A stretch of DNA of 34,036 bases, from the NCBI GenBank assembly GCA_022574815.1, contig JACZRH010000010.1, positions 1 through 34,036 on the forward strand. Reading direction: 5' to 3'. The first letter of the stretch is position 1; each line of letters starts with the position of its first letter. Origin of the DNA: Planctomycetota bacterium (lineage in GTDB: Bacteria; Planctomycetota; Phycisphaerae; UBA1845; Fen-1342). A model generated the notes under the pieces. It was not told where the DNA came from. It searched no databases and worked only from the letters and a program-made list of their open reading frames with translations. Shown here one piece after another: positions 24,218 to 34,036 of the stretch. A program made the translations under genes and the position numbers.

Positions 24218-25861
24218 TCAGCTCGCTACGATCTGCTTGAGTGCGCGGTCGATCCTCGCCAGCGTGCGCTCGCGGCCGAGCAGCGCCAGCGTGTCGGAAA
24301 TCTGCGGGCTGATCGTCGTGCCGGTCGTTGCCACGCGCAGCGGCTGGGCGACCTTTCCGAGACCCAGTTCGCGTTGTTCGGCGAAGGCGCGGATGAACGT
24401 ATCCAGGTTTTGGGGGGACCAATCATCCAGGCCTTGCAGCGCTTGGCGCAACTCACCCAGCACCTTCAGCCCCGGTCGTTCGCCTTTCAGCAGCCACTTC
24501 TTGACGGCCTTTGGGTCGTATTGCAGCGATTCGTCGGGGGCGAACAGCGCGGCGCACTTGGTCACGATGTCGGAGAACGTGCGGAAGCCGGCGCACAATT
24601 TCATCAGGCGCTCGAGCAGCGCGTCGTCGAGCCCCGTGAGCGGCCCCGCTTCGTTGACGCTCAGGTAGTCGCGGAACGCCGCCAGCTTGCGTTCCGTGCT
24701 CGCGGCCTCGAGCGCCGTGGTGTTGAAGCTCAGCAGTTTGTCGCGGTCGAAGCGGGCGCTCTTCTTGCCGACCCGCTCCACGCCGAACAGCTCGCACAAC
24801 TCGGAAAGCGTCATCTTCTCGCGGTCGTCGCCGGGCGACCAGCCGAGCAGCGCGATGAAGTTGACCAGCACTTCCGGCAGATAGCCGCTCTTGCGAAAGT
24901 CGTGGATGTCGATCTCGGGCAGGGCGACGCCGAGGCCGCTTGCCAGGCGTTGCAGAGATTCCGCCTCGAGCTGGGTCTTGCTCTTTTTCCAGGCGGCGTA
25001 GCTATCCGCGTCGATCAAACCCGCCAGCTCCATCGCCTGGTCGTCCGCGAGGCCGGAGGTCTTGACGGCGTCGCGCACGACCGTGTCCTTCTCGCGCTTG
25101 CTCATCTTGCCGCCTTTCATCGTGAAGATGATCGGCAGGTGCGCGTACGCCGGCGTGGGGTAGCCGAAGGCCTCCTGCAGTGCCATGTGGTTGGCCGAGT
25201 TGAGCAGGTGCTCCTGCCCGCGCAGGACGTGCGTGATCTTCATGTGAAAGTCGTCGACCACGACGGCGAAGTGATAGGTGGGCCAGCCGTCGTTCTTGAC
25301 GATTACGAAGTCGCTCAGTTCGCTCGCGGCCACGTCGACGTCGCCGAGGATTTGATCGTGGATGACGAAATCGCGCTCGGGCATCTTGAAGCGCAGCACG
25401 GCCGGCCGGCCCGCGTCGCGCGCCTTCTGTGCGTCGGCTTCGGCGGGAAAGCTCTTCGGCCGCGGGTAGCGAAAGCCGCGCTCGCCGCTCTGCCGCGCCG
25501 CTGTGCGCATCGCGTCAAGTTCTGCGCGCGTTTCGAAGGCGTAGTAGGCCAGACCCTCATCGAGCAGTCGCCGCGCGTGCTCGGCGTAGCGCTCGAGCCG
25601 TTGGCTCTGGCAATACGGCCCGGCCGGCCCGCCGACCTGCGGCCCCTCGTCCCACTGCAAGCCGAGCCAGCGCAGATCATCGAGCAGTTTCTGTTCGGCG
25701 CCGGCGATGTTTCGGGTCCGGTCGGTGTCCTCGATGCGCAGCAGAAACTTGCCGCCGAGCCGCTTGGCCAGCAGGTAGTTGAACAACGCCGTCCGCGCCC
25801 CGCCGATGTGCAGATAGCCGGTGGGAGAGGGGGCAAAGCGTGTTCGGACTGTTTCAATCAT
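24218..25861 (-). CDS. gltX: Glutamyl-tRNA synthetase
   Basis: This class I synthetase attaches Glu to tRNA-Glu. Visible elements are FAPSPTGYLHIGG (HIGH motif, residues 9-21), LRIEDTDRTR, the core GDGWPTYHFA-like segment (KNDGWPTYHFAVVVDDFHMKITHVLRGQEH) and G-K252MSK255-RE. The C-terminal helical cage that reads the anticodon follows. At 547 residues it is longer than the usual 470-500, with the extra length in the C-terminal half. The ATG lies 82 nt from the PHP gene upstream. A tRNA-Glu gene sits nearby at 28509. I cannot tell discriminating from non-discriminating specificity by eye. Confidence 0.95.
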   Translation of the reverse strand: MIETVRTRFAPSPTGYLHIGGARTALFNYLLAKRLGGKFLLRIEDTDRTRNIAGAEQKLLDDLRWLGLQWDEGPQVGGPAGPYCQSQRLERYAEHARRLLDEGLAYYAFETRAELDAMRTAARQSGERGFRYPRPKSFPAEADAQKARDAGRPAVLRFKMPERDFVIHDQILGDVDVAASELSDFVIVKNDGWPTYHFAVVVDDFHMKITHVLRGQEHLLNSANHMALQEAFGYPTPAYAHLPIIFTMKGGKMSKREKDTVVRDAVKTSGLADDQAMELAGLIDADSYAAWKKSKTQLEAESLQRLASGLGVALPEIDIHDFRKSGYLPEVLVNFIALLGWSPGDDREKMTLSELCELFGVERVGKKSARFDRDKLLSFNTTALEAASTERKLAAFRDYLSVNEAGPLTGLDDALLERLMKLCAGFRTFSDIVTKCAALFAPDESLQYDPKAVKKWLLKGERPGLKVLGELRQALQGLDDWSPQNLDTFIRAFAEQRELGLGKVAQPLRVATTGTTISPQISDTLALLGRERTLARIDRALKQIVAS

Positions 25862-25943
25862 AGGATTGTCGCCGGGTTCAAGTCGGGCGATGGTATCCCA
25901 TGAAGTGATTCATGTCGCCTTCGGGCGGGCAACAGCGCGCCGC

Positions 25944-27287
25944 TTAGCGCTCACCGGTCTTTCGCGAATGGATGCGTATCGGATTGGTATAAAAGTATAA
26001 GTCCGGCCCGTCAGGGACGAGTCTGCGTCCCCGCGCGCGAAGGACCACGCCGCCGACCGGCACCGTCAGCGATTCAACGATGACTGGATGGCGCGCATTC
26101 TCGACGGGAAGGGAATGACGGCTGACGATTCGAGCTCCCTGCGCGGTGATGGCGATGATCTCGACTTCCGCGATCCGGTTGAGCGCTCCGGCATGATCGC
26201 GCGGCGGCACGACGAATGACACGCGCGCCACCACCTCGACACCGGGCGGCGCTTCGATCACCTCGCCGGGCCACGCCGGGCGATCCAGGCCTTCGGCCGA
26301 TACCGTGAACTCGACCGCGCGCACGATGTGACCGTGGGCGGCGAACGCCGTCCCCGCCCGCAGCGCGGCCAGCAGGCCCGCTGCATCTCGCTGTGGTGCG
26401 TATAGCCAGGTTTCCGAGAACTGCCCCGGCCAATAGTCCGTGCCGGGCGGCGTGGCGAGATGAAAATCAGACGGCGCCCGGGCGGCCCAGACGTCCAGCC
26501 CCGCCCGCAGCAGTTCGTCCCAGGCGTCACCCACCATCGCGGCGGCCGGGTCCCAGCGGTCAACCGTGCGCAAGAAATACCGGTACGAGCCGATCGGCGT
26601 GCCCGCCTGGTGCCCGGGCGCGCCGGAAAAGCCGACGAAGATGTCGCTTGTGCGCGACAGCGGGCCGAGCCGTTCCACCAGTGCCGTCGAGGCTCGCACC
26701 TTGCGGCTGGGGTGATTCCAGAGGAGCACGGGCCGGCTCCGTCCGGCCAAAGCGTGTTGCTCGAGCCATTGCACGGCTTTTGCGGCCGAGGGGTGCTCGC
26801 CGACGTCACGACGATCATCGTCGAAGCGCCGCTTGAATTCGGCGAGCACGCTCTCGGCGTCCGGATGAACCAGGACCGTGACGTGCTCGTCTCCGCCGAA
26901 GGGCGGGATGTTCCACTCGATTCCGGCGAGGATGATCAGGTCCGGATGTGCGCGGCGCGCCTCGCGAACGGCCTTGAAGTACGCGTCGGTCGCGGCGCCG
27001 CGACCGTGGTCGGAGTGGTCCGTGATCGCGACCGCGCTACAGCCGAACTCCTTTGCCTTTTCGACGACCTGCTCGACGCTGTGCGCGCCATCCGAGAAGC
27101 GAGTGTGTGTGTGGGTGTCAACTTTCAGCCAGGTGCCGCGGCCGATCCATTCGACGCGGCGCACGAACCGCGCGGACTCAGCCGCACGCCCGTCCGAGGC
27201 GGGCGACGTCGTGCGTTCATTGCACGAACAACATCCGGCGAGAAGAGCGGCGCAGAGTACCCCGCGCGGTCCCGTGCGTAATGGCAT
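25944..27287 (-). CDS. PHP-domain metallohydrolase lipoprotein
   Basis: An N-terminal lipobox (LLAGC19) is followed at D57-T-H59-T-H61 by the PHP metal motif [11 protein letters not shown]. Then come [11 protein letters not shown] (D90, H91) and later WNHPS and SDFH ligands typical of polymerase and histidinol-phosphatase (PHP) phosphoesterases. The C-terminal third is a beta-rich domain with RAVEFTV...VVARVSF repeats, possibly substrate binding. Being exported, it probably acts on phosphoesters outside the cytoplasm; the substrate is unknown. ATG 27287 is supported by GGGAG 7 nt upstream. Length is 447 residues. An upstream gene overlaps its first 163 nt in another frame, which is suspicious for that other gene. 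Confidence 0.85.
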   Translation of the reverse strand: MPLRTGPRGVLCAALLAGCCSCNERTTSPASDGRAAESARFVRRVEWIGRGTWLKVDTHTHTRFSDGAHSVEQVVEKAKEFGCSAVAITDHSDHGRGAATDAYFKAVREARRAHPDLIILAGIEWNIPPFGGDEHVTVLVHPDAESVLAEFKRRFDDDRRDVGEHPSAAKAVQWLEQHALAGRSRPVLLWNHPSRKVRASTALVERLGPLSRTSDIFVGFSGAPGHQAGTPIGSYRYFLRTVDRWDPAAAMVGDAWDELLRAGLDVWAARAPSDFHLATPPGTDYWPGQFSETWLYAPQRDAAGLLAALRAGTAFAAHGHIVRAVEFTVSAEGLDRPAWPGEVIEAPPGVEVVARVSFVVPPRDHAGALNRIAEVEIIAITAQGARIVSRHSLPVENARHPVIVESLTVPVGGVVLRARGRRLVPDGPDLYFYTNPIRIHSRKTGER

Positions 27288-27601
27288 CTTCCGACTCCCT
27301 GGAGATCGGTCCGGCAGCGCGCGAAACCATTGTGGAATTCTCGCGGTCGACGCCGGACGGCTTCGCTCGCCGCGCGGTTTGGATCGTACCCTAGTCTAAG
27401 CTGCGACTCGGCTCGTCGGAAACACTCATGCAGCGTCGCACACTCCGGGCAGCAGTTGGTGACGGCGCCGGTCAGATTGTACCCGCAGTGGCCGCCGAGC
27501 GAGCCGGCGGCGTTTTTCGCACGGGACATGACGATCAGGAAGATGCCGACCACGAAGGGCGCCAGCAGGAGGGCCAGGATACCCAAGGTCACGAGTGCCA
27601 A
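27125..27601 (-). CDS. Small membrane protein with a zinc ribbon; C-terminal extent doubtful
   Basis: The first 65 residues look real: a membrane helix ([20 protein letters not shown]) then [17 protein letters not shown]. This CGYNLTG...CPEC ribbon is common in small planctomycete proteins. The start is TTG 27601 with GGAG 8 nt upstream. Beyond about residue 70 the sequence loses character and runs 163 nt into the PHP gene in a different frame. A single-base shift near 27405 would end the protein at a TAG. I therefore suspect a frameshift or a natural C-terminal drift, and the true end is uncertain. Confidence 0.45.
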   Translation of the reverse strand: MALVTLGILALLLAPFVVGIFLIVMSRAKNAAGSLGGHCGYNLTGAVTNCCPECATLHECFRRAESQLRLGYDPNRAASEAVRRRPREFHNGFARCRTDLQGVGRCHYARDRAGYSAPLFSPDVVRAMNARRRPPRTGVRLSPRGSCAASNGSAAAPG

Positions 27602-28007
27602 CGGCTTATCTCCAAATGATGGACTCCGATCGTGAGTAAGCGCGCGCGAATCGTCTAGCGGGACATTGCGAGTTCACAGCCGTTCGTACGTGGGATGGCC
27701 AATTCGAGAGTTTCGCTGAGATTCTCAGCAAATCGACTCGCGGCTCGCTTGATTTCTTATCGCGCCTGAGGGATATTGGCGGCGTAGTGGGTGTTCGTGG
27801 ATGCAGTTTTTCGCCTAGGTTGCGGCTGGGTTTACGAACGGCGTCGCCGCGCCTGGTTTGTGATACGGGTCTGGCGGGCCGCGGTCGTGTTGTTCGTAAA
27901 TGGATTTCACATGAGCGCGTCCCGGTAAGGCGGCTCTGTGTCCTCTTCACGCGATAACCATGGGAGACATCAGGGCTGATTGACCCCAAGGCGGGGCTCC
28001 ACCGAAC
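27602..28007. other. Intergenic region between divergent zinc-ribbon and CD225 genes
   Basis: No gene is supported in these 406 nt. A short hairpin GCTGAG/CTCAGC lies at 27715-27729. A weak promoter candidate for the plus strand is TTGATT (27749-27754), 17 bp, GATATT (27772-27777). An ATG at 27960 is in frame with the CD225 gene but is cut off by TGA at 27981. Confidence 0.5.
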
Positions 28008-28265
28008 GTGCCCAATCATTTGGTAATGTCGATCTTGTGTACGGTTCTCTGTTGCCTGCCCCTCGGAATCGTCGGCATCATCCATGCGGCCAAGGTCAAC
28101 GGGCTGGTCGCGCAGGGCGACATTGCCGGCGCGCAGGCGGCCTCAGATGAAGCCAAGAAGTGGTCGAAGATCGGGTTCATCATCGGAGTCGTCGTAATGG
28201 CCCTCTACCTGGCGTTCATGGTGTTCGGGCTCGTGTTCGCATCGACGATGCCGGATCCTCAGTAG
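28008..28265 (+). CDS. CD225/dispanin-like two-helix membrane protein
   Basis: The sequence PNHLVMSILCTVLCCLPLGIVGIIHAAKVNGLVAQGDIAGAQAAS matches the CD225 (interferon-induced transmembrane, dispanin) pattern: a first re-entrant or membrane helix with a CC pair, a loop with GDxxGAQ, and a second helix (IGFIIGVVVMALYLAFMVFGLVFA). At 85 residues it has typical bacterial size. The GTG start lacks a good ribosome site. Upstream in frame lie PQGGAPPNV, a Pro-rich lead-in typical for this family, then a TGA at 27981 and an ATG at 27960. The original start may therefore have been upstream. The function is unknown in bacteria. Confidence 0.75.
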   Translation: MPNHLVMSILCTVLCCLPLGIVGIIHAAKVNGLVAQGDIAGAQAASDEAKKWSKIGFIIGVVVMALYLAFMVFGLVFASTMPDPQ

Positions 28266-28459
28266 CCACGGCGCGGGGTCGGCGAGCGCTCGCGGAGCGT
28301 GGCCGCGAGCCGGAGTGCTGCCGCGTACTTGGGCGGCCCATTGGATCGAAGTGGGAACGCCTCGGAGCGGGCGTTTGGATGCGTTATTCGGCCGGCATGG
28401 GATTGCTTGGCGAGAGTGACTGACCAACGATTTCGCGCAGCGGATCCGTGGGATTCCAT

Positions 28460-28488
28460 TTGACGCACTTCGGCGGTGCGTCTATGCT
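28460..28488 (+). promoter_or_regulatory. Promoter for tRNA-Glu
   Basis: TTGACG (28460-28465) and TATGCT (28483-28488) are 17 bp apart. The expected start, near 28495, is about 14 nt before the mature tRNA, the usual layout for a single tRNA gene. Confidence 0.7.
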
Positions 28489-28508
28489 TTCGCACCCCTC
28501 GGACACTC

Positions 28509-28581
28509 GCCCCCATCGTCTAGAGGCCTAGGACACCGGCTTTTCATGCCGGCGACAGGGGTTCGACTCCCCTTGGGGGCG
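28509..28581 (+). tRNA. tRNA-Glu (anticodon TTC)
   Basis: The acceptor GCCCCCA (28509-28515) pairs with TGGGGGC (28574-28580), with discriminator G. The anticodon stem CCGGC/GCCGG encloses TTTTCAT, giving TTC. The T-arm is AGGGG/TTCGACT/CCCCT. CCA is not encoded. The body is close to bacterial tRNA-Glu (TCGTCTAGAGGCCTAGGACAC). GTTTTTGCGC follows and may aid termination. Confidence 0.97.
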
Positions 28582-28763
28582 TTTTTGCGCGGCGCCACCT
28601 CGTACCGCGTAGAATCGTCGTCGCATCGACGACCGTAAATCGTCCTTTCGCCAACCGCTTTGCGGCGATGATACGCAGCAGCTCAAACGCTTCTGGCGAG
28701 ACGGCCTGGTCATTCTCGATTGCTGGTCCTGCTGAAGCTGCCGCTCGCGGCTTCTCACAATTC

Positions 28764-30880
28764 CTATGGTTTGACGATTACCGCCGGGATTCCTTCCTTT
28801 TGCACGAGCCTATTGAACGCTGACACGTCGATCTCGATGATTCCCTGCAACGCGCTGAGCTGCCCGTCGAGCTTCGCTGACAGATCCACGAATACCCCAT
28901 ACACCTGGTCCGTCGGCCCGAAGTTCCCGCGCGAGACGACGCCGGCGAGGGCCGCGATTTTGTTGTTGAGCTTGATCGGATAATTGAGCGGGTCCTGATT
29001 GCTCTTTGATCGGGTCTGGATCAGTTCCTCTTCGATCGCGGTGAGCTTCTCCTTCAAATCCTTCACGGCCTGTTCGAGTGCCGCGACCGGGTTCTCAGTG
29101 TCTTCTGCGGTGTAGTCCGTGTGACTCGCGACGATGATCTCGCTTCCTCCGGCCGTCTCAAGCCCGGCCGCCGCACCGGCTTCGCGCGGCCGCTCGGCGA
29201 CCTGCTCGTCCGTGACGCTGATTTCGCGGTACTCCTTCACGCGCCGTAAGGCCCCGACAGTCTGGGCCTTGATCGAACGGATTCGATTGATCGCCTCGTG
29301 CGCGTCGCTGACCCGGTCGCGAATCCGGATCAGCAGCGCGAAGCGCTGGTCGAATTCCTTTTGCGTCGTCGGCACCCGTGGATCGATCGCAATCTCGAAC
29401 GTCTGCGTCCGCGGCTCGCCATTCACCGTCAGGCGAGCGTGGTACCGGCCCGGCGGCGCCGCCGGCCCGCGCGTGCTACCACCCCACATCACGGCGCCTT
29501 TGACCTCGACCGCGTCCGGATAGCGTGTATCCCACACAAAAGTGTTCATGCCCTTGTCGGCCGGGATGTGCTTGCTGCTGACGAAACCGAAACGCGCACG
29601 GCGCGGCGGCGCCTCGTCGGCCTCTTCACCGGCCGGCCTTGGCTCAAAGCTCTTAATGAGCTCGCCGTCCGAGTCGAGCAGCTCGAGCTTAATCGATTCC
29701 GGCTTCTCGGCCAGGCGATAGTTCAGGATCACGCCGCGGTCGACGGACTTGTAGATCCGGCGCGGCTTGAACAGATGTGCTTTGGCCGACGCAAGTTCAT
29801 CGTTCAACTGGTGCAAGTGCGTCAAGTCGTCCAGAATCCAGAAAGATCGCCCCTGCGTCGCGACGACCAGATCGTTCTCCTTGACGACCAGGTCGGTGAT
29901 CGGTGAAACGGGCAGGTCGAGCTGCAACGATTGCCAGTTCTTGCCGTCATCGAACGACGCAACCACGCCCGTTTCCGTGCCGGCGTAAAGCAATCCCACG
30001 CGCTGCGGATCTTCCCGCACGGCCCGGACGAACGCGTCGCGCGCGATGCCATCCACGATCAGGTCCCACGACGAGCCATAATCGGCCGTCTTGAATATAT
30101 AGGGCTTGAAATCGTCGAGCTTATACGCGTTGACCGCGATGTAGCATGTGGCCGGGTCGTGCGGCGAAACGTCAATCTGGCTGATCAACGCCCACTTCGG
30201 TGAATTGAGCGGCGTAACGTCCTTCCAGGTCAGACCGCCGTCGCGCGTGATATGTACCAGCCCGTCATCGCTGCCGGCCCAGATCACTCCCTTCTCGTGC
30301 GGCGATTCGGCCAGCGCGAAAATCGTGCAGTAGTATTCAACGCTCGTATTGTCGTGCGTGATAGGCCCCCCGGAGGGGCCTTGCTTGCTCTTGTCGTTGG
30401 TCGTCAGATCGGGGCTGATCGGCTCCCAGCTCTGCCCTTCGTTGGTGGATCGGAACAGCACGTTGCCCGCCGCATACAGCGTGTTCGGATCGTGCGGCGA
30501 GATCACGATCGGAAACGTCCATTGAAAGCGGTACTTCAGCAGGTCCGCGCCGCCGCCCATCGGGTTCTCCGGCCAGACGCTGATGTTGCGTGTCTGCCGC
30601 GTACGGTGGTCGTAACGGGTCATGAATCCGCCGTAGCTGCCGGCGTAGATGACGGCGGGATTGTCGGGACGCACGGCGATGTAGCCGCTCTCGCCGCCCC
30701 CGACCGAAAAGAAATCTCGCTGCCAGTTGCCCGGACGATTTCGGCTCGAGATGGAGGCGGTGCTGCTGTCCTGCTGCGCGCCATAGACCCGATACGGGAA
30801 CTGATTGTCGGTCGTTACGTGATAAAACTGGGCGGTCGGCTGGTTGTCCTGCCGCGACCAGCTCGCCCCGCCGTTGAAGG

Positions 30881-30884
<4 letters not shown>
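28764..30884 (-). CDS. VPS10/sortilin-like BNR propeller protein, C-terminal part of a split gene
   Basis: This 706-residue frame continues the protein begun in the adjoining upstream ORF. It starts directly with VTFNGGASWSRQDNQPTAQFYHV, which in intact homologues lies mid-protein. More BNR/Asp-box repeats follow (FRSTNEGQSW, ITRDGGLTW, FKTADYGSSW, ASFDDGKNW). Then come a C-terminal beta domain (GVILNYRLAEKPESIKLELLD...MNTFVWDTRYPDA) and a helical end with a coiled-coil feel (AVKDLKEKLTAIEEELIQTRSK). The GTG at 30884 overlaps the TGA of the upstream ORF (GTGA), so reinitiation is possible. It lacks its own signal peptide. Such proteins are secreted in related bacteria; the ligand is unknown. 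Confidence 0.8.
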
Positions 30885-31993
<1,109 letters not shown>

Positions 31994-32305
31994 CGTCCTG
32001 AGCCTTTCGAGTGAGAATGAATGCCCGCGTCCCTGCGGAGAATTGACCCGAATCGTCCGTAAAGCGGACCAACGTACGCTCGAGAAAAGAAACGCTCGCC
32101 TGCTAGCAGTTTGCGCAACGGGGCCTACGGCGTCAACCGCGAGGGCCTGCCCGCCCCGCACGAGCACAGGTGCCCCAGCGTTCGGATCCGCAGGCCCCAA
32201 CGCGGATTCCGAAAGCCCTTGCAGGTTTGCCTCCCATCTGGAATCATGCGTGTTCCGATCGGGCGAACGGTTACGCTAAACGCGAGTGAACTCGGAGGCG
32301 CGCAG
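31994..32305. other. Divergent intergenic region between the propeller and M24 genes
   Basis: No gene is supported in these 312 nt. A weak plus-strand promoter candidate is TTGCAG (32219-32224), 17 bp, AATCAT (32242-32247). GGAGG before 32306 is the ribosome site of the M24 gene. The two exported proteins could share control from here. Confidence 0.4.
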
Positions 32306-33763
32306 ATGGACGCGACGCGACGGCAGGTATTGGCGGGCGGCTCCCTGGCGCTATTGGGGACCGGCTTTCTTTCTCGTGTGCAAAGGGTCGCCGCCATGCA
32401 GAGCGGCACTTCCGGCTCGATGATCGGCGCCTTGAAGCGCCAGGCCGCCGGCACCAGCGAAAAGCTGCTGCTGAATCCGCAACCCGGCGAAGAAGGCCCG
32501 CCCCAGCCGGCCGACTTCGACCGGCTGCCGCTCGAATGGAACAAACGCACGGTCCAGCGCTTCAAGACCACGCTGGCCGAAAAAGAGATTCACGCGTTCC
32601 TCATGCGCGACCCGCTCAACATCACCTACCTGACCGGCTACTGGCATACCAAGACCGAGCGGCCGCAGGCGGTCTTCATGAACGCCGACCAGGCCGACCC
32701 GTGGTTCTTCTACCCGGCACTCGACCGGGACATCGTGCGTTCGTGGTGGTTCGGCGGTGGGCGGATGTACTTCGACTTCCACCACGGCGACGGCGCCTTC
32801 CCGCATTTGGGCCGAGTTCAGCAGGGCAAGAAGATTGACCTGTTCAAGTTCATGCTCGGGGGCATCAAGAAACACGGCATCCAGGGCAACCGGATCGGCC
32901 TCGACGGCGAGTTGTACCCGTCCCAGATCAAGAAAGCTCGGGAGGTGCTGCCTGATTTCGAGTGGGTCGACGTGTCCGAGACCATCATGGAGATGCGGCA
33001 GGTCAAGACGCCCGAAGAGCTGGCCCTGTGGCGGCGGGCGTACGTCTATTTCGACCGGGCCCACGCTTTCGCCCGCGACTACATTCTGACGCACGGCACC
33101 GACGTCACCGACTACGAGGTCAAGATGGCCACCGAGCTGTGGATCAACGACCAGCTCTACTCCGATCTCGACCTCGCCAATGGGGCCGCACATCACGGCG
33201 TGCGCAGCCGAATCGGGCTCAGCGTGCGCGTCGGACCGGTCACCGCGTATCCACACCCCAACCAGCCGTACTACAACCGCATCGGTCGCAACATGGCCCT
33301 GCAAATCGCAGGCAGCTGCCGCATCGGCGGATACGGCCATGAGAACTACCGCGCCTTCATCATCGCGGACCGCGCGGGGAACATCGATCCGCACATGCGC
33401 AAACTATGGGAGGTCAGTCGTGAGTGCTGCGATATCCAGATGCGCGAATCGCTCGAAGGCGTAACCTGCTCCTCCGTCGCATACAAGATTCACAAATACC
33501 AGCTCGAACACGGCGTCGCAAAATACGTGTATCACCGCCCCGCGCACGGGGCCGGCGTCGAAGGACACCAGTCGCCTTTCATCGCGCTGGGCGACTATAC
33601 GATGCTGCGAGCCAACATGTGTTTTTCGGAGGAGCCGGGCTTGTACGACCCCGAGAACCAGTGCGGATTCAACTGGAGCAATACGATCGTAGTCGCGAAA
33701 AAGAGCGGCTACCGCATGAGCCGCGTGCCGTACGGCGAGGAATGGTGCTGGCTGAAGCTGTAG
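32306..33763 (+). CDS. Tat-exported M24-fold protein (creatinase/aminopeptidase P type), metal ligands degenerate
   Basis: The start ATG 32306 follows GGAGG. The N-terminus DATRRQVLAGGSLALLGTGFL is a twin-arginine signal. The creatinase N-domain covers roughly residues 85-240 (MRDPLNITYLTGYW) and the pita-bread domain the rest. Of the five metal ligands in active M24 peptidases, only H414 (AHGAG) and E443 (EEPGLY) remain. The two Asp positions read A335 and E346 in the segment ending GGYGHENYR, and the last Glu is in a changed context (CGFNWSNTIVV). Creatinase-type members lack metal and cleave C-N bonds of small molecules, so a non-peptidase role is plausible. Length is 485 residues. An upstream frame extension to 32111 is unsupported. 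Confidence 0.85.
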   Translation: MDATRRQVLAGGSLALLGTGFLSRVQRVAAMQSGTSGSMIGALKRQAAGTSEKLLLNPQPGEEGPPQPADFDRLPLEWNKRTVQRFKTTLAEKEIHAFLMRDPLNITYLTGYWHTKTERPQAVFMNADQADPWFFYPALDRDIVRSWWFGGGRMYFDFHHGDGAFPHLGRVQQGKKIDLFKFMLGGIKKHGIQGNRIGLDGELYPSQIKKAREVLPDFEWVDVSETIMEMRQVKTPEELALWRRAYVYFDRAHAFARDYILTHGTDVTDYEVKMATELWINDQLYSDLDLANGAAHHGVRSRIGLSVRVGPVTAYPHPNQPYYNRIGRNMALQIAGSCRIGGYGHENYRAFIIADRAGNIDPHMRKLWEVSRECCDIQMRESLEGVTCSSVAYKIHKYQLEHGVAKYVYHRPAHGAGVEGHQSPFIALGDYTMLRANMCFSEEPGLYDPENQCGFNWSNTIVVAKKSGYRMSRVPYGEEWCWLKL

Positions 33764-33914
33764 CCCCTCGGCGCTCGATCGTGTGTGACACCGGCGTCTC
33801 GCCGACGAACAACGGAGAGCGTCCGCAACGGCAATTGCCCAGACGGCGACAGCAATGATACGTGCCCTGCGGATTGGCCCGATTTGGCATGACGGCGCAC
33901 TTTACGCGCGCGTC

Positions 33915-33950
33915 GGCCGGCTCACCCCCATCTTACATAGGTGACCGGCC
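33915..33950. terminator. Inverted repeat between convergent genes, possible bidirectional terminator
   Basis: GGCCGGCTCACC (33915-33926) pairs with GGTGACCGGCC (33940-33950) with one bulged base and a 13-nt loop. It lies between the M24 stop at 33763 and the stop of the opposing gene at 33961. T-runs are weak, so the role is inferred from placement. The stretch 33764-33914 shows nothing else. Confidence 0.5.
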
Positions 33951-33958
33951 AGGTATAC

Positions 33959-34036
33959 TTACGCGCGACGGTCGCCTTCGCGCGCGAACGGGCGGGGCAG
34001 AGCGAACGTCACGACTGCCGCCACCGCATAGAAGAC
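33959..34036 (-). CDS. C-terminal end of a membrane protein gene running off the window
   Basis: The minus strand from the window edge reads VFYAVAAVVTFALPRPFARE and then GDRRA before TAA at 33959-33961. A hydrophobic helix followed by a charged tail suggests the last segment of an integral membrane protein, perhaps a transporter. Only 25 codons are present, so identity cannot be given. Confidence 0.5.
   Translation of the reverse strand, partial: VFYAVAAVVTFALPRPFAREGDRRA

Noticed and set aside
24374-25903. A 509-codon open frame on the plus strand opposite gltX
   Set aside because: It is a GC-rich antisense shadow. It has no recognisable motif, and gltX on the other strand is certain.

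Overview
The window looks like a chromosomal segment of a GC-rich planctomycete, possibly of the Phycisphaerae. The inference rests on four traits: a run of prepilin-leader genes whose products end in SPGxDGLYGTxDD, an EF-Tu with a derived switch I that I recall as planctomycete-like, a CD225-type small membrane protein, and a CGYNLTG...CPEC zinc-ribbon protein. No taxonomic marker search was possible, so the phylum call is moderate and the class call weak.

Layout. (1) 105-1518: an integron-type tyrosine recombinase on the minus strand abuts the C-terminal remnant of a pseudopilin whose prepilin leader is gone. (2) 1592-11608: a plus-strand pseudopilus cluster of GspG-like, unassigned, GspH-like, GspI-like, GspJ-like and very large GspK-like proteins. 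The first five genes overlap or nearly abut; the GspK gene follows a 243-nt gap. No secretin, ATPase, GspF or prepilin peptidase is present. (3) 11906-17998: a translation and transcription block in the classic bacterial order: promoter, tRNA-Thr, tuf, rpmG, tRNA-Trp, secE, nusG, rplK, a 76-codon unknown gene, rplA, rplJ, rplL, terminator. rpoB and rpoC do not follow. (4) 18151-23220: a TetR regulator with a palindromic candidate operator, an exported S33 alpha/beta hydrolase, then an acyltransferase and polysaccharide deacetylase pair. (5) 27601-23379, minus strand: a zinc-ribbon membrane protein, a PHP-domain lipoprotein, gltX, a small lipoprotein and acylphosphatase. (6) 28008-28581: a CD225/dispanin-like protein and tRNA-Glu with its own promoter. 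(7) 31993-28764, minus strand: a secreted BNR/VPS10-type beta-propeller protein split into two ORFs by a frame change. Divergent from it is a Tat-exported M24 (creatinase/aminopeptidase P fold) protein with degenerate metal ligands. (8) The window ends in the last codons of a minus-strand gene convergent with the M24 gene.

How the genes work together. The pseudopilin genes should assemble one periplasmic pseudopilus, with H, I, J and K forming the tip and G-like proteins the shaft. The machinery must be encoded elsewhere. The tuf-to-rplL block is housekeeping and gives the clearest orientation and identity. The regions on either side are accessory and hold most of the odd features: the truncated integrase and pseudopilin junction, a transposon-end-like hairpin in a pilin leader, the split propeller gene, and a possible in-frame stop before the CD225 gene.
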